Source: Bacteroidota bacterium
GTDB taxonomy: Bacteria > Bacteroidota > Bacteroidia > Chitinophagales > Chitinophagaceae
Length of the DNA stretch: 64,000 bases
Assembly: GCA_018267615.1 (NCBI GenBank)
Contig: JAFDYD010000018.1
Span: 124,001 to 188,000 of the forward strand
Reading direction: 5' to 3'
Both the position numbers and the translations under genes were made by a program. This document shows, one piece after another, positions 32,610 through 42,184 of the stretch. The number at the start of each line of letters is the position of its first letter. Within the stretch, counting starts at the first letter, position 1. The notes below the pieces were generated by a model. It had not been told where the DNA came from. It was given only the letters and a program-made list of their open reading frames with translations, and did not search any database.

Positions 32610-34424
32610 ATGGAATACACTGAACTATTACCTAAAAAACCTGAAACCGTTGCGCTCAGTTTTTCCGGCGGAGGTTTCAGGGCCGCATCTTTTTGTCTTG
32701 GCTGTCTTTCATATCTGGAGCATCTCAAACTTGGAGAGAAAAAATTTACAGAGTTAATAAATTTTATTTCTTCCGCTTCTGGTGGAAGTTTCACCAACCT
32801 CGCGTATACCAGTGGTCAACGCAAAGGTGAAAACTTTAGTCAGTTCTATCGACGTATGAACAGCGAAGCATTGAAAGGTGAACTTGTAGTGAACCGGGTA
32901 TTTGAAATATTAAATGATAAGAAAATTTGGAAGTCGCGTCATTTTAAAACAAGAAATATTATAAACGCATTTGCCATAGCTTATGATGAAATTATTTTTA
33001 AAGGGGACACTTTCGCTATTTACTACAATGCTCCTTCAGCTGGAGTACCGGAAGTTTGCGTGAATGCGACAGAGTTTGACAATGGAATGCTGTTTCGCTT
33101 TCAGAATGCAGGGCAGTTTGGTAATTTCTTTTTGCACAGCATAAATAAGTTTGAACCAACTCAGCGTTTGAAGATGATCAAGCTTGGAGATGTTGTAGCT
33201 GCTTCATCATGTTTTACGGTGGGTTTCGAACCCATCATGTTTCCAAATGATTTTTCCTATCAGGGACTGAGTCCGGAAGAATTGCAAAACGACGTGGTGG
33301 AAGATACACGATTTAATCCCATTAAAGAGAATGGCGAAAAAAACCCAATAGCCTTTGGTTTAATGGATGGCGGTATTGATGACAACCAGGGAATCGATTC
33401 GTTTATTCGTGCGGAGGAACGACTGCAAAGAAGAAACAAATTTGGCCATGATTTATATATCGCCTGCGACGTAAGCAGCAATTATACCGGTGGTTACAAT
33501 TTTCCTGAGGAAAACAAATCGAATATTTTTGAAAAGCCCTCATTGTTGCAATATATTGGCCTGTTTTTTTTATTATTCTTATTTTCTCTCGCTGGATTAT
33601 ATATGGGCTTCAACCCGGGACTGTTTTATTCTTTTCTTGGAGCAACTGGCTTGGTTGTTTTACTAATTATTTTTTTTCTTTATAAGGTTGTCGTAGCAAG
33701 AAAAAAAGCCATAGAGGGAAAAAGCACTTATGGGAAATTGATTTTCAAACATATTGGATTTTTTCTAAAAATTCGCCTGCGTATGTTGCTTCAGCTGGTA
33801 GATGCAAGGTTAACTTCTGCAGGATACCTGGCCGCAACCGTTTTCTTAAAAAAAATTCGCAGAATTTCATATGACTGGTTATTTGAAAAAATTTCCGAAT
33901 TGAAATTTAATGCTGATGGAAAATTGCTCTACGATGACCAAATCACGGATCAAGCTGTCGACATGATTAAGCTCAAACATTGGAAGAAGTTCTCTTTGCA
34001 AAATGCGATTTATCTGCTCAGTAAAAAAAATGATGAGCAGCGTAATCTTGACCTAAAGAAAGAGCCGTGGTATGATAATCCACCCAGGATTGACATTGTT
34101 GGAAAGCTATTAACACTCATTGAATTTTTGCAACCAAGCGATGAATTGCAGGAAATAGCATCGACAGCAACAAGTATGGACACCACTCTTTGGTTTGATG
34201 ATACACATCAATCCGAAAAGCAACCTGAAAAGTTAATTGCTACGGGCCAGTTCACTACCTGTTATAACATGCTCAAGTATTCGTTTAGGAATGATTGGAC
34301 CGATAGTGATTGGAAGGTCATGCAGCAAAATTTAATTTCAGACTGGAGTCGTTTCAAAGGCGATCCGTTGTGGCTTTTTAAACAATTCGAATCGACCACT
34401 AATTCTTCCCTGAACAGAGAATAG
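32610..34424 (+). CDS. Membrane-anchored patatin-like phospholipase
   Basis: Encodes 604 residues. The patatin fold is at the N-terminus: oxyanion loop SGGGFRA (19-25), nucleophile Ser57 in SASGGS, a relaxed GxSxG elbow with Ser at the first Gly position, and catalytic Asp in FGLMDGGIDDNQ near residue 253. It should hydrolyse acyl esters of phospholipids. Two adjacent membrane helices (about 311-362) are followed by a 240-residue cytoplasmic tail. A single gene in this window with no CBASS cyclase neighbour, so I do not call it a CapV-type effector. Confidence 0.87.
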   Translation: MEYTELLPKKPETVALSFSGGGFRAASFCLGCLSYLEHLKLGEKKFTELINFISSASGGSFTNLAYTSGQRKGENFSQFYRRMNSEALKGELVVNRVFEILNDKKIWKSRHFKTRNIINAFAIAYDEIIFKGDTFAIYYNAPSAGVPEVCVNATEFDNGMLFRFQNAGQFGNFFLHSINKFEPTQRLKMIKLGDVVAASSCFTVGFEPIMFPNDFSYQGLSPEELQNDVVEDTRFNPIKENGEKNPIAFGLMDGGIDDNQGIDSFIRAEERLQRRNKFGHDLYIACDVSSNYTGGYNFPEENKSNIFEKPSLLQYIGLFFLLFLFSLAGLYMGFNPGLFYSFLGATGLVVLLIIFFLYKVVVARKKAIEGKSTYGKLIFKHIGFFLKIRLRMLLQLVDARLTSAGYLAATVFLKKIRRISYDWLFEKISELKFNADGKLLYDDQITDQAVDMIKLKHWKKFSLQNAIYLLSKKNDEQRNLDLKKEPWYDNPPRIDIVGKLLTLIEFLQPSDELQEIASTATSMDTTLWFDDTHQSEKQPEKLIATGQFTTCYNMLKYSFRNDWTDSDWKVMQQNLISDWSRFKGDPLWLFKQFESTTNSSLNRE

Positions 34425-34549
34425 AATTCTTTTCACTTTATCTCCGGAAATGACCACTATGTAAATAAACAAACTAAATATATGTGCAGGAGCTGGTAAT
34501 TCCTAAGTTGCAGTAATGCTTTTTTGACAGCAAGAAAATTTATCAAAAA

Positions 34550-35005
34550 ATGAAATATAATGGAGATAACAATCTTTTAGAAACTTATATAACCCAAGTA
34601 ATCGCGCTCACCCAAAGTACTAGTCTGCGGGATAAAACAAACACGTTGTCGTTAGACTTAGCAAATTTGATAACTGAGGTTGGGGAAAGAAAAAACTTAC
34701 AAATTTTAAATACAAAACTTAAGATCGCCGAGGGATTATTTGAGCATGACGCGCTAGAGTTCAACAGGATATATCAAACGTTTAAAAATAAAGAAATAAC
34801 TATCACTGAGGAAGAAATCCGACGAATGATGGAACCTTATGAAAAGACCCGTGAAAGTATGATGGCAATGAAGGAAACACTGTCTCGACTGCAACCACAG
34901 TCTGATGTAGTTATTCAAATAAATGAATTCGATTCTATTTATCGGAACCTCGAAAAACAATGCAGAAATATTGTTTTTTACCTAACAAACGAACGAATGA
35001 AATGA
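34550..35005 (+). CDS. Helical protein of unknown function, possibly the first half of a TGA-interrupted gene
   Basis: Encodes 151 residues. Helical and charged throughout, with a coiled-coil-like C-terminal half. Immediately after the TGA at 35003-35005 the same frame stays open to 35350 with good protein-like sequence but no start codon. The two parts may be one 266-residue protein split by a nonsense mutation: a cytoplasmic helical domain followed by two membrane helices. Confidence 0.55.
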   Translation: MKYNGDNNLLETYITQVIALTQSTSLRDKTNTLSLDLANLITEVGERKNLQILNTKLKIAEGLFEHDALEFNRIYQTFKNKEITITEEEIRRMMEPYEKTRESMMAMKETLSRLQPQSDVVIQINEFDSIYRNLEKQCRNIVFYLTNERMK

Positions 35006-35350
35006 GGTAAGGACTTCAAAGTATTTTATCGCATTTATACATGGAGAGAAATTAAATTCAGGTGGTCGCCAAAATTATTACATTTATTTTGGAGCTTAAT
35101 TGTTTTTACGATCGGAGTTGACTATGCGCTTGACCCAATCAAAGACAAATTGTGGAAAATAGTCGCTCTTGTAATCGTATGGATACTTTTAGAATTTATA
35201 TTAGTTCCAAAGCTCGATATTTTTCTAACGGAAAAGCGCTACAAGAACCTTTCAAAAATATTTCATTTATTATATGCCAATAAGGTTATTATGATTTGCA
35301 ATTTAGAATTATATTCCTTTTATCAAAAGAAACACGAACCTTCAATTTGA
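35006..35350 (+). pseudogene. Membrane-protein half lacking a start codon (same frame as the preceding gene)
   Basis: The open frame reads GKDFKVFYRIYTWREIKFRW, then two hydrophobic segments (LLHLFWSLIVFTIGVDYAL and IVALVIVWILLEFILV) and a basic end. It has no ATG or GTG near its beginning; the first usable TTG is at 35150, inside the second helix region. This suggests the 3' half of a gene broken by the TGA at 35003. Translation from a non-standard start cannot be excluded. Confidence 0.55.
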
Positions 35351-35749
35351 ACATTCCCCTAGGAGAAGAGCTAACGGGTAATCCGACACTTTTTTATTTT
35401 TAAACAAAAATTATAACAATTAAAGCGCGCATTTAATTTACAAAATTCCAGGTGTTGCACGCAACATCGGTGAAGAATTTCCGAAATCGCTTTTTACAAT
35501 TTTAGCCCCGATAAATTTACTTCGATCCCCTTTTCGGACATTAAAAAATGTAAATATGAAAATGCGGAGTTAGGAAAACGTGTCAAGATCCTTTTTCATT
35601 TTAAGACATGCATCTGTCATTTTCGGACATTTTATCAATTAACTCTTGCAAAGTTTTCATCAGTGATTTCGCAAGCAAATTATAAATATAGTTTTACATG
35701 GTGAAAATGGTTTCAGGCTTTAAGAATTTTATTCCGATAATCTAAGCGA
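35351..35749. other. Intergenic region before the TonB-receptor-like gene
   Basis: It contains a 12-nt direct repeat TTTTCGGACATT at 35531-35542 and 35620-35631 and a palindrome TGTTGC-AC-GCAACA near 35453-35466. These could be regulator sites for the gene at 35750. No gene seen. Confidence 0.4.
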
Positions 35750-38434
35750 GTGCGATTGAAATGCATATTGATATCAATTATTTTTTTTGCATCTACCTGT
35801 CATTTGATGGGGCAAATTCAAACTGTCAAAATATATGGTCAGGTATTTGATTCTTTGGGAAAGGCTCCTTTACAGTCAGCGAATATTCGGCTTGAATCAA
35901 GAAAGGATTCGAACAATCGAAAAATAACTTTTTCAAATTCTAAAGGTTTTTTTGTTATTGATCAAGTAAAAAGCCCCGACAGTTTTTTACTCATCGTCAG
36001 TAATATAGGTTTCGAAGAATTTCGCCAGACGATTTATATCAATGAGAAGAAAGAAATCGAACTTGGAAAAATTTATTTGCGACCAGAGATCCATGAATTG
36101 GGGTCGATTACAATCAAGGCGCACCCTGCCGAAGTTCAGTTTAAAAAAGATACCGTTGAATTCAATGCATCAAATTACCAGCTAAAACCAAATGCAATTT
36201 TAGAAGAGCTTTTGAAAAAACTCCCTGGAATGGAAGTTGACTTCAATGGAAGCATTACGTTCCAGGGGAAAAAGATTGTTAAAATTTTAATAGACGGAAA
36301 GGAATTTTTCGCAAACGATCTATTGATTGCATCCCGAAATCTTCCTGCAGGAATTGTCAGCAAAATCCAGGTAACAGATAGCAAGACACTTGAGCAGTCG
36401 TTTAACCAGGTAAATGCAAATGGTGAAGAAAAAATAATCAATATCAAATTAGCAAATACTGAAAAACATTTTTTTGGAAATGCGCAAGTGGGTGTCGGAA
36501 CAGAAAAACGATACGAGACGGGCGGAATGCTAAATTTTATCAAAGGCGCTAAGCAATTAAGTGTAATCGGTTCTTCCAACAATATAAACAAAATTGGATT
36601 TACACCTGGAGAAGTGGGGCTTGTGAGTGCGGGCAATGGAATCACTGACTCAAAGCTTGGTGGAATTAATTATTCCGATCAATGGAATTCAAAAATGAAT
36701 ATCAATGGAAGTTATTTTTTGGACAATGCAAATACCGAAAATGAATCAACCATTGACCGAAAACAAATCATCACTTCTGATTCACTTTTTTTTTCTGATT
36801 CAAAAACAAAAGAGCAAATTCATAACAGTGGCCAAAAATTTAATGTTGGAATTCAATATGAACCGGATACTTTGACACTATTTAAAATAACGCCTGATTT
36901 TGGATACCATCAATTAGTCACCAAAACTAATCTGGTTGGTTTTACAGCCGACCCCGCAGGTCACCACCTCAACGAGACAACCGGAAATTATTTCTCAAAT
37001 GGAACTACGAAAGACCTTACTCTTTCCGCGTTCATTGGCAGAAAATTTCGGAAGCCCGGAAGTTCAATTTCCATTTCTTATGGTTGGACAAAGTCAAATC
37101 AGGAAGGGACTTCACTCAACATTGCAAACAACGTTTTTTTTAAAAGCAATAATGGAGATTCCGTCGCTCTCGTCAATCAAAAATCTGAGACGACTAATGA
37201 TAAATCAAGTCAATCGTTAAGCCTGATGTATGTGCAACCATTAAATGCGGATACCCGGTTTATATTTAGCCAGTATGCCGGATTCACTAAATCTACGTTC
37301 GACAAACTAACAAAACAAGGAGACAGCACAGGACATTATCAAAACACGGATTCACTGTATAGCGGCAACTTCGCATTGAACGTAATAGAAAGCATGACTA
37401 ATATTTCATTGGCGTATTCAAAGAAAAGTATTGATTTCTCGATCGGGTTTAACGGATTTTATTATTACATGAAAAATGAATTTCAAAGTCAGTTGAACCC
37501 AGTCAGGCTAAAAAACTTTTACGTTGTACCGATTTCAAATGTAACGTATCGACTCAAAAGGAATCGAATCATTCAGCTGAATTACTCAGCGGCAACCCAG
37601 CAGCCTACGCCGGAACAGCTTCAGCCGATTCCAGATAATTCAAATACGCTTAACATAAAAACTGGCAACTCCGGCTTAAAACAAGCCATTAATCAATTTT
37701 TATCATTACAGTATAATAGTACAGGAGTGAAAAATAATTTTTTTGCCCTGATTCAATTTAATCCAACAAAAAATAAAATTTCCAGTTCAATCTCGTATGA
37801 TACTTTGGGGAGGCAAATTTCTCAATACGTTAATACAGCGCCGACATTCAGTTTTGCTTCAAACGTTTTTTATTCTCATACTGTGCGGAATGACGCAAAC
37901 ATTATAAAACCCATGACCGGCATCGGATTCAAAATTGTAAAAGATATTTCCGTTGTCAATGGTCTGGATATCGTTACACTGGCAAGGAATTTAAACATGC
38001 AGGTTGGAAGTGATTTTGTGAAAGGCAATACTTTTAATTCATCGTTAAAATATCAGTTAGTATTCAACCAGATCACTTACAACAACGCTGTTATGTCGAG
38101 TGCAAAATATATGACGCATACTGTCAACCACGATCTAAATATTAATTTGCCACTTGCATTCGCTGTACAAAGTAATTTGATTTTCACATTGAATACAAAC
38201 ACTCCACCGGGCTTTCGAAAAAGTTCAATATTGTGGAATGCGGGGATTTCCAAATCTCTGATGAATGACGTCATGCTTATCAAACTATCTGGTTATGATA
38301 TCCTGAAAAATAATTTGAATTTTCAAAGAGTTGTCAGCAATAATTATATTGAAGACAGACAGACTTCCATTCTCAATCAATACATCATGCTTGATCTCAT
38401 TTTTTTCTTACGTCCGAATGCAATCAAGAAATAG
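35750..38434 (+). CDS. Outer-membrane beta-barrel protein, TonB-receptor-like
   Basis: Encodes 894 residues. The start is a GTG at 35750 (or TTG at 35756); there is no suitable ATG. A signal peptide ends near MGQ. A carboxypeptidase-regulatory-like beta-sandwich (about 25-110: IYGQVFDSLGKAPLQSANI) is followed by a plug-like region (ILEELLKKLPGMEVDFNGSI, VKILIDGKEFFANDLL) and a long barrel with many aromatic strand ends. This is the layout of the 'outer membrane beta-barrel family' related to TonB-dependent receptors. Probably imports or exports an unknown ligand. No SusD partner is adjacent. Confidence 0.85.
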   Translation: MRLKCILISIIFFASTCHLMGQIQTVKIYGQVFDSLGKAPLQSANIRLESRKDSNNRKITFSNSKGFFVIDQVKSPDSFLLIVSNIGFEEFRQTIYINEKKEIELGKIYLRPEIHELGSITIKAHPAEVQFKKDTVEFNASNYQLKPNAILEELLKKLPGMEVDFNGSITFQGKKIVKILIDGKEFFANDLLIASRNLPAGIVSKIQVTDSKTLEQSFNQVNANGEEKIINIKLANTEKHFFGNAQVGVGTEKRYETGGMLNFIKGAKQLSVIGSSNNINKIGFTPGEVGLVSAGNGITDSKLGGINYSDQWNSKMNINGSYFLDNANTENESTIDRKQIITSDSLFFSDSKTKEQIHNSGQKFNVGIQYEPDTLTLFKITPDFGYHQLVTKTNLVGFTADPAGHHLNETTGNYFSNGTTKDLTLSAFIGRKFRKPGSSISISYGWTKSNQEGTSLNIANNVFFKSNNGDSVALVNQKSETTNDKSSQSLSLMYVQPLNADTRFIFSQYAGFTKSTFDKLTKQGDSTGHYQNTDSLYSGNFALNVIESMTNISLAYSKKSIDFSIGFNGFYYYMKNEFQSQLNPVRLKNFYVVPISNVTYRLKRNRIIQLNYSAATQQPTPEQLQPIPDNSNTLNIKTGNSGLKQAINQFLSLQYNSTGVKNNFFALIQFNPTKNKISSSISYDTLGRQISQYVNTAPTFSFASNVFYSHTVRNDANIIKPMTGIGFKIVKDISVVNGLDIVTLARNLNMQVGSDFVKGNTFNSSLKYQLVFNQITYNNAVMSSAKYMTHTVNHDLNINLPLAFAVQSNLIFTLNTNTPPGFRKSSILWNAGISKSLMNDVMLIKLSGYDILKNNLNFQRVVSNNYIEDRQTSILNQYIMLDLIFFLRPNAIKK

Positions 38435-38653
38435 AAATTGGATACATGAAAACCATTACGATCGTTAAAACGAATTTTAATGTGCAATAAAATTCCTAAT
38501 TTGTAAGTAATCGTTCCAGCAAAGTTTGAGATTGGCAGCCAGGACAACCTAATGCAAATTCCCCTAGTATTATCTGTAATTAACAGGAAGCTGCTTTGAC
38601 TATATCGGCATCATGTAGGTAACTATTTATTTAGACAGTTAGACTAACTAATA

Positions 38654-39097
38654 ATGGGAATCGAAAAACATTTTTTGCGAGGTATCGTTGAGCGATATAT
38701 GATTGGCTTGATGAATGAAAAAGATACCCGTGATTTTGAGGAATTGGTAAAGAAGAGTCCAGCGCTTCAGGAAGAGCTTCGACTTTTTGAAATAGAAATG
38801 AATGCTGCTTTACAAACCAATACAGAATATCCGATCGATGAAAAAATCTGGAGCGAAGTTCGTGAAAAGATAAAAACTGCTGTTCAGGACGCCAGTATGA
38901 GCTCCGATGCGATCCGACTTGCGAAAGATGATGAACTGATTTTATCCAGGTACTGGAAGACCGTTTTTTTTATTGTGTTGGTCCTTTCCAAGATTTTTCT
39001 ATTTTTTTCAATTTTTTATTTTTTGAAATTCCGTAGTATTAAAAACGATTACGATGTGCTGATTGAAAGGCAAAACATAAGAAAAGAAAGCAAATAA
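38654..39097 (+). CDS. Anti-sigma-factor-like membrane protein
   Basis: Encodes 147 residues. The N-terminal helical domain (IVERYMIGLMNEKDTRDFEELVKKSP) resembles the zinc-less anti-sigma domains of RskA-type proteins, and one membrane helix lies at about residues 102-125 (VFFIVLVLSKIFLFFSIFYF). It has no long periplasmic part, so it may be a truncated or minimal regulator. It is 500 bp upstream of an ECF sigma gene that has its own FecR partner. Confidence 0.6.
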   Translation: MGIEKHFLRGIVERYMIGLMNEKDTRDFEELVKKSPALQEELRLFEIEMNAALQTNTEYPIDEKIWSEVREKIKTAVQDASMSSDAIRLAKDDELILSRYWKTVFFIVLVLSKIFLFFSIFYFLKFRSIKNDYDVLIERQNIRKESK

Positions 39098-39611
39098 AAA
39101 CCTCTCTTGATAATTGAATAATTATTTTTATAAACTATTTTATTGTTCTTTAAGACTATTTAATTATTTTTACTTGGAGTCTAATCCGCGGCTTCAGAAG
39201 AAAAAATTGACATTGTATCGATTTTGAGATTAGAAGTCCGGTAGTCAATCAAGAGCTCTTTGATTCGGCTTTGACAATAAACTCAGGAGAAGGACCGGCC
39301 TTTGGGGATTATCTGGATAACTTATTTATAACTGATGCTTGCGGGATATTGATTTTGATATTATTTTTATCGTATATTCACTAAGTATAACTCCCTACAA
39401 AAAACTAATAGATTATCCAGATACTTCCTACATGATGAACCCGCGCGAATCTGTGGAGCCCCAAGTTTTCCCTTTAAACCTTTTCCTGATTGATTTCAAT
39501 ATTTATTTTGTTGACTGACCTTTTATATTCAAATAAGTTGAATTGAATGTGTTGATGCAATGTAAAACTGCCGTGTTATTCTGAATTTCTATTTCTAACT
39601 CTAACGTCGAA
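39098..39611. other. Intergenic region upstream of the ECF sigma gene
   Basis: Two near-palindromic 10-mers in inverted copies, TATCTGGATA (39310-39319) and TATCCAGATA (39414-39423), lie 104 bp apart and could be operator sites. No gene or terminator is clear. A/T-rich elsewhere. Confidence 0.35.
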
Positions 39612-40205
39612 ATGAAAACTGAAGAGACATTAAAAGATGCTATCTGGATTTCTCAATTTCAAGGTGGGAACGAAAAAGCGTTGAGGGATGTTTATGAACT
39701 TTTTAGTCATTCGCTAGTTCTGTTCGCCACCAAAATCGTTGCAGACGAGGAGCAAGCCAGAGATATTGTGTCTGAATCTTTTGTCAAGCTTTGGAAGAGA
39801 AGCAGTGTTTTTAAAGATATAACGAATATCAAATCTTTCCTTTATGTTATTACCCGCAATGCTTGTTTGAATCATTTGCGTAGTGCAAAACGAATCAAGG
39901 CAAGTCATGCAAGATTTCAGGTTGTTACCGAGCAAAAAGTGGAACCCGTCGTCCACCAGTTAATTAAAAAAGAGTTTTTGGATCTGGTTTACAATGAAAT
40001 TGAAAATCTACCAGACGTAGCCCGGCAGATATTTAAAATGATTTTTATTCAGGGGCTAAAGACCGATGAAATTTCAGAACAACTGGGTATGCCGCCCAAG
40101 CATGTACTCAACAATAAAAACAGGGCCCTAGCTCTATTGAAGATTTACCTGTTCAAAAAGGATTTACTTATTACCACTGGAATTTTTCTTCTTATTGCAA
40201 GCTAA
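39612..40205 (+). CDS. ECF-type RNA polymerase sigma factor of the Sus-like locus
   Basis: Encodes 197 residues. Region 2 has ARDIVSESFVKLWKR and ITNIKSFLYVITRNACLNHL; region 4 has FKMIFIQGLKTDEISEQLGM. It belongs to the group of Bacteroidota ECF factors that pair with FecR anti-sigmas and switch on SusC/SusD operons when the outer-membrane receptor meets its ligand. FecR follows at 164 bp. It ends in a hydrophobic tail. Confidence 0.92.
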   Translation: MKTEETLKDAIWISQFQGGNEKALRDVYELFSHSLVLFATKIVADEEQARDIVSESFVKLWKRSSVFKDITNIKSFLYVITRNACLNHLRSAKRIKASHARFQVVTEQKVEPVVHQLIKKEFLDLVYNEIENLPDVARQIFKMIFIQGLKTDEISEQLGMPPKHVLNNKNRALALLKIYLFKKDLLITTGIFLLIAS

Positions 40206-40369
40206 TCCTCCGCACAGCAACAGATATTTTCTTAACTCCTATGTTTGCTTTCACCTTGTAAGGCGGTTAATTGAGTAGTTTTACCGAATACAAAATAAAT
40301 TTTTGATGCGTTTGAGTGAATAATTCAAATGTTGGGGTTATATAATAAACATTAGAAAAATTCCGGATA

Positions 40370-41560
40370 ATGCAAACACCCCAACGTATTGCCCTGCTTT
40401 TATTTAAATATTTGCGCGAGGAATTATCAGGTGAAGAAAGTGAGGAACTGGAAAACTGGATCAATGAGTCACCCGACAATGAAAACTTGTTCAAGCATCT
40501 AACCAGCGAAGAAGGGTTCCTGAGTGAATTAAAATCTTATTCAATCAGGGCGGGTAATCCGGAATTTGACAATAATTCGGAGTTTTCACCGTCGAATGTT
40601 AAAAAAAATCGTCTGCATCGAATTGGACGTTTTGGGAAATATGCAGCTATAACAATCTCATTAATATTAACCGGCGCTATTATCACTCGTTACTTCGTTC
40701 AAAAAAACGAGTCCAAATCCTTCCCAGCCGAACCTACCACATCAAATATTAAAAATGATCTTCCGCCTGGAGAGAACAGAGCTATTCTTACATTATCAGA
40801 CGGCAGGAAAATAAAAATTGATAGCACACTTCACGGATCTGTCGCCGTGCAATCAGGCACCAAAATATTGCGAAAAGAAGATGGTCAGATTGCATATGTG
40901 GAGGAAAAATCTGCTGCTACCCCGTCATCAAATATTATCACTACGCCATTTGGTGGTCAAATTCAAATCGAATTGTCAGATGGCACTAAAGTATGGTTAA
41001 ATGCCGGGTCATCGTTAAAGTATCCGACAGCGTTTGCGACAGATAAACGAAGTGTTGAACTAGAATATGGGGAAGCCTACTTCGAAGTATCGAAAAATCC
41101 AAAAAAACCATTTTCGGTAATGGTAAAGGGAATGAACGTTGAAGTACTGGGGACTCATTTTAATGTGAATTCTTATGGCGATGAGCCATCGATTAATACC
41201 ACATTATTCGAAGGGTCTGTAAAAGTGCAGAAAGAAAGTCAAAGTCTCTTATTAAAGCCTTCACAACAGTCACGGTTATTCGAAAATGGCAAATTGGAAA
41301 TCGTTACACCCGACAATCCCGAACAAATTATTGCATGGAAGAATGCAAGGTTTCAATTTAGAAATGAGAGTTTGGAATCTATCATGAGGCAAATTGCCAG
41401 ATGGTATGATGTGGAAATTAAATATCAGTGTGAGATACCGAAAAGAAACTTTTCAGCTGATCTCTCACGAAACAAAAACTTATCAGCTTTTTTGAAAATA
41501 ATGGAACTGAGCGATATTCATTTCAAACTCGAAGGGAAAAAATTGACGGTCATTCAGTAG
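40370..41560 (+). CDS. FecR-family anti-sigma factor
   Basis: Encodes 396 residues: an N-terminal cytoplasmic sigma-binding domain (1-85), a membrane helix (about 90-109: YAAITISLILTGAIITRYFV), a FecR domain (about 190-285: TTPFGGQIQIELSDGTKVWL, LGTHFNVNSYGDEP) and a DUF4974-like C-terminal domain (FRNESLESIMRQIARWYDVE). It transmits a signal from the SusC receptor to the sigma factor just upstream. Tight operon with the following gene. Confidence 0.94.
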   Translation: MQTPQRIALLLFKYLREELSGEESEELENWINESPDNENLFKHLTSEEGFLSELKSYSIRAGNPEFDNNSEFSPSNVKKNRLHRIGRFGKYAAITISLILTGAIITRYFVQKNESKSFPAEPTTSNIKNDLPPGENRAILTLSDGRKIKIDSTLHGSVAVQSGTKILRKEDGQIAYVEEKSAATPSSNIITTPFGGQIQIELSDGTKVWLNAGSSLKYPTAFATDKRSVELEYGEAYFEVSKNPKKPFSVMVKGMNVEVLGTHFNVNSYGDEPSINTTLFEGSVKVQKESQSLLLKPSQQSRLFENGKLEIVTPDNPEQIIAWKNARFQFRNESLESIMRQIARWYDVEIKYQCEIPKRNFSADLSRNKNLSAFLKIMELSDIHFKLEGKKLTVIQ

Positions 41561-41570
41561 TCATTTGTGT

Positions 41571-42044
41571 ATGAGAAAGATTTTTAAAAATATTGTTCTG
41601 ATGAGAAAAATTATTCTGATATTTTTTTCGGTTTTATTTTCTGTTGCATCCTGGTCTCAACGTCCTGTGCAATGGTCTTTTTCGGCAAAAAAAATTTCGG
41701 AACGAAAATATGAATTTCGTCTTATTGGAATTGTGCAGGACCAATGGCATACATATAGTCAAAATACTTTGACGGGAGGACCTGTTCCAACCAAAGTTTC
41801 ATTCGAAAAAAATCCATCAATACTTATTGACGGTGAACCAAAAGAAATTGGCCAACTGGAAGAAAAATATGATTCTGTGTTTGAAATGAAAGTAAAAACA
41901 TTAACTGGTAAAATAGAATATGTTCAGTTAGTTGAAGTAAAAACAGATTCAGCGAGTTTGTCCGGGAGCGTGGAATACATGGCTTGTAACAATCATCTTT
42001 GCATGCCGCCGAAAAAATTTCCGTTTACCGTCTCACTCGAATGA
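41571..42044 (+). CDS. Secreted DsbD N-terminal-like (disulfide corrector) domain protein
   Basis: Encodes 157 residues from the ATG at 41571, with a signal peptide ending near ASWSQ. The mature domain reads like the N-terminal beta-sandwich of DsbD (WSFSAKKISERKYEFRL, DQWHTYSQN) and has two cysteines in YMACNNHLCMPPK, the place of the redox-active pair. It probably accepts or passes electrons in the periplasm, with the TlpA-like protein next door as the likely partner. Ten bp after FecR. Confidence 0.82.
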   Translation: MRKIFKNIVLMRKIILIFFSVLFSVASWSQRPVQWSFSAKKISERKYEFRLIGIVQDQWHTYSQNTLTGGPVPTKVSFEKNPSILIDGEPKEIGQLEEKYDSVFEMKVKTLTGKIEYVQLVEVKTDSASLSGSVEYMACNNHLCMPPKKFPFTVSLE

Positions 42045-42184
42045 GCTTTTAACCGTTGACCTTATCGCAGAAAGTCTCTCATGTGTACACAGGGTTTGTT
42101 TCTACTTACCCTGTTATTTTAGAAATAAATATTGAGAGATGTTTATGCAGTAGACAAGCAAGAATTTGTACTTAAAAAATTTTT

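Noticed and set aside
32610..34424. Patatin as a CBASS (CapV) effector
   Set aside because: No nucleotide cyclase or other CBASS gene is next to it; neighbours are an unrelated interrupted membrane gene and a small secreted protein.
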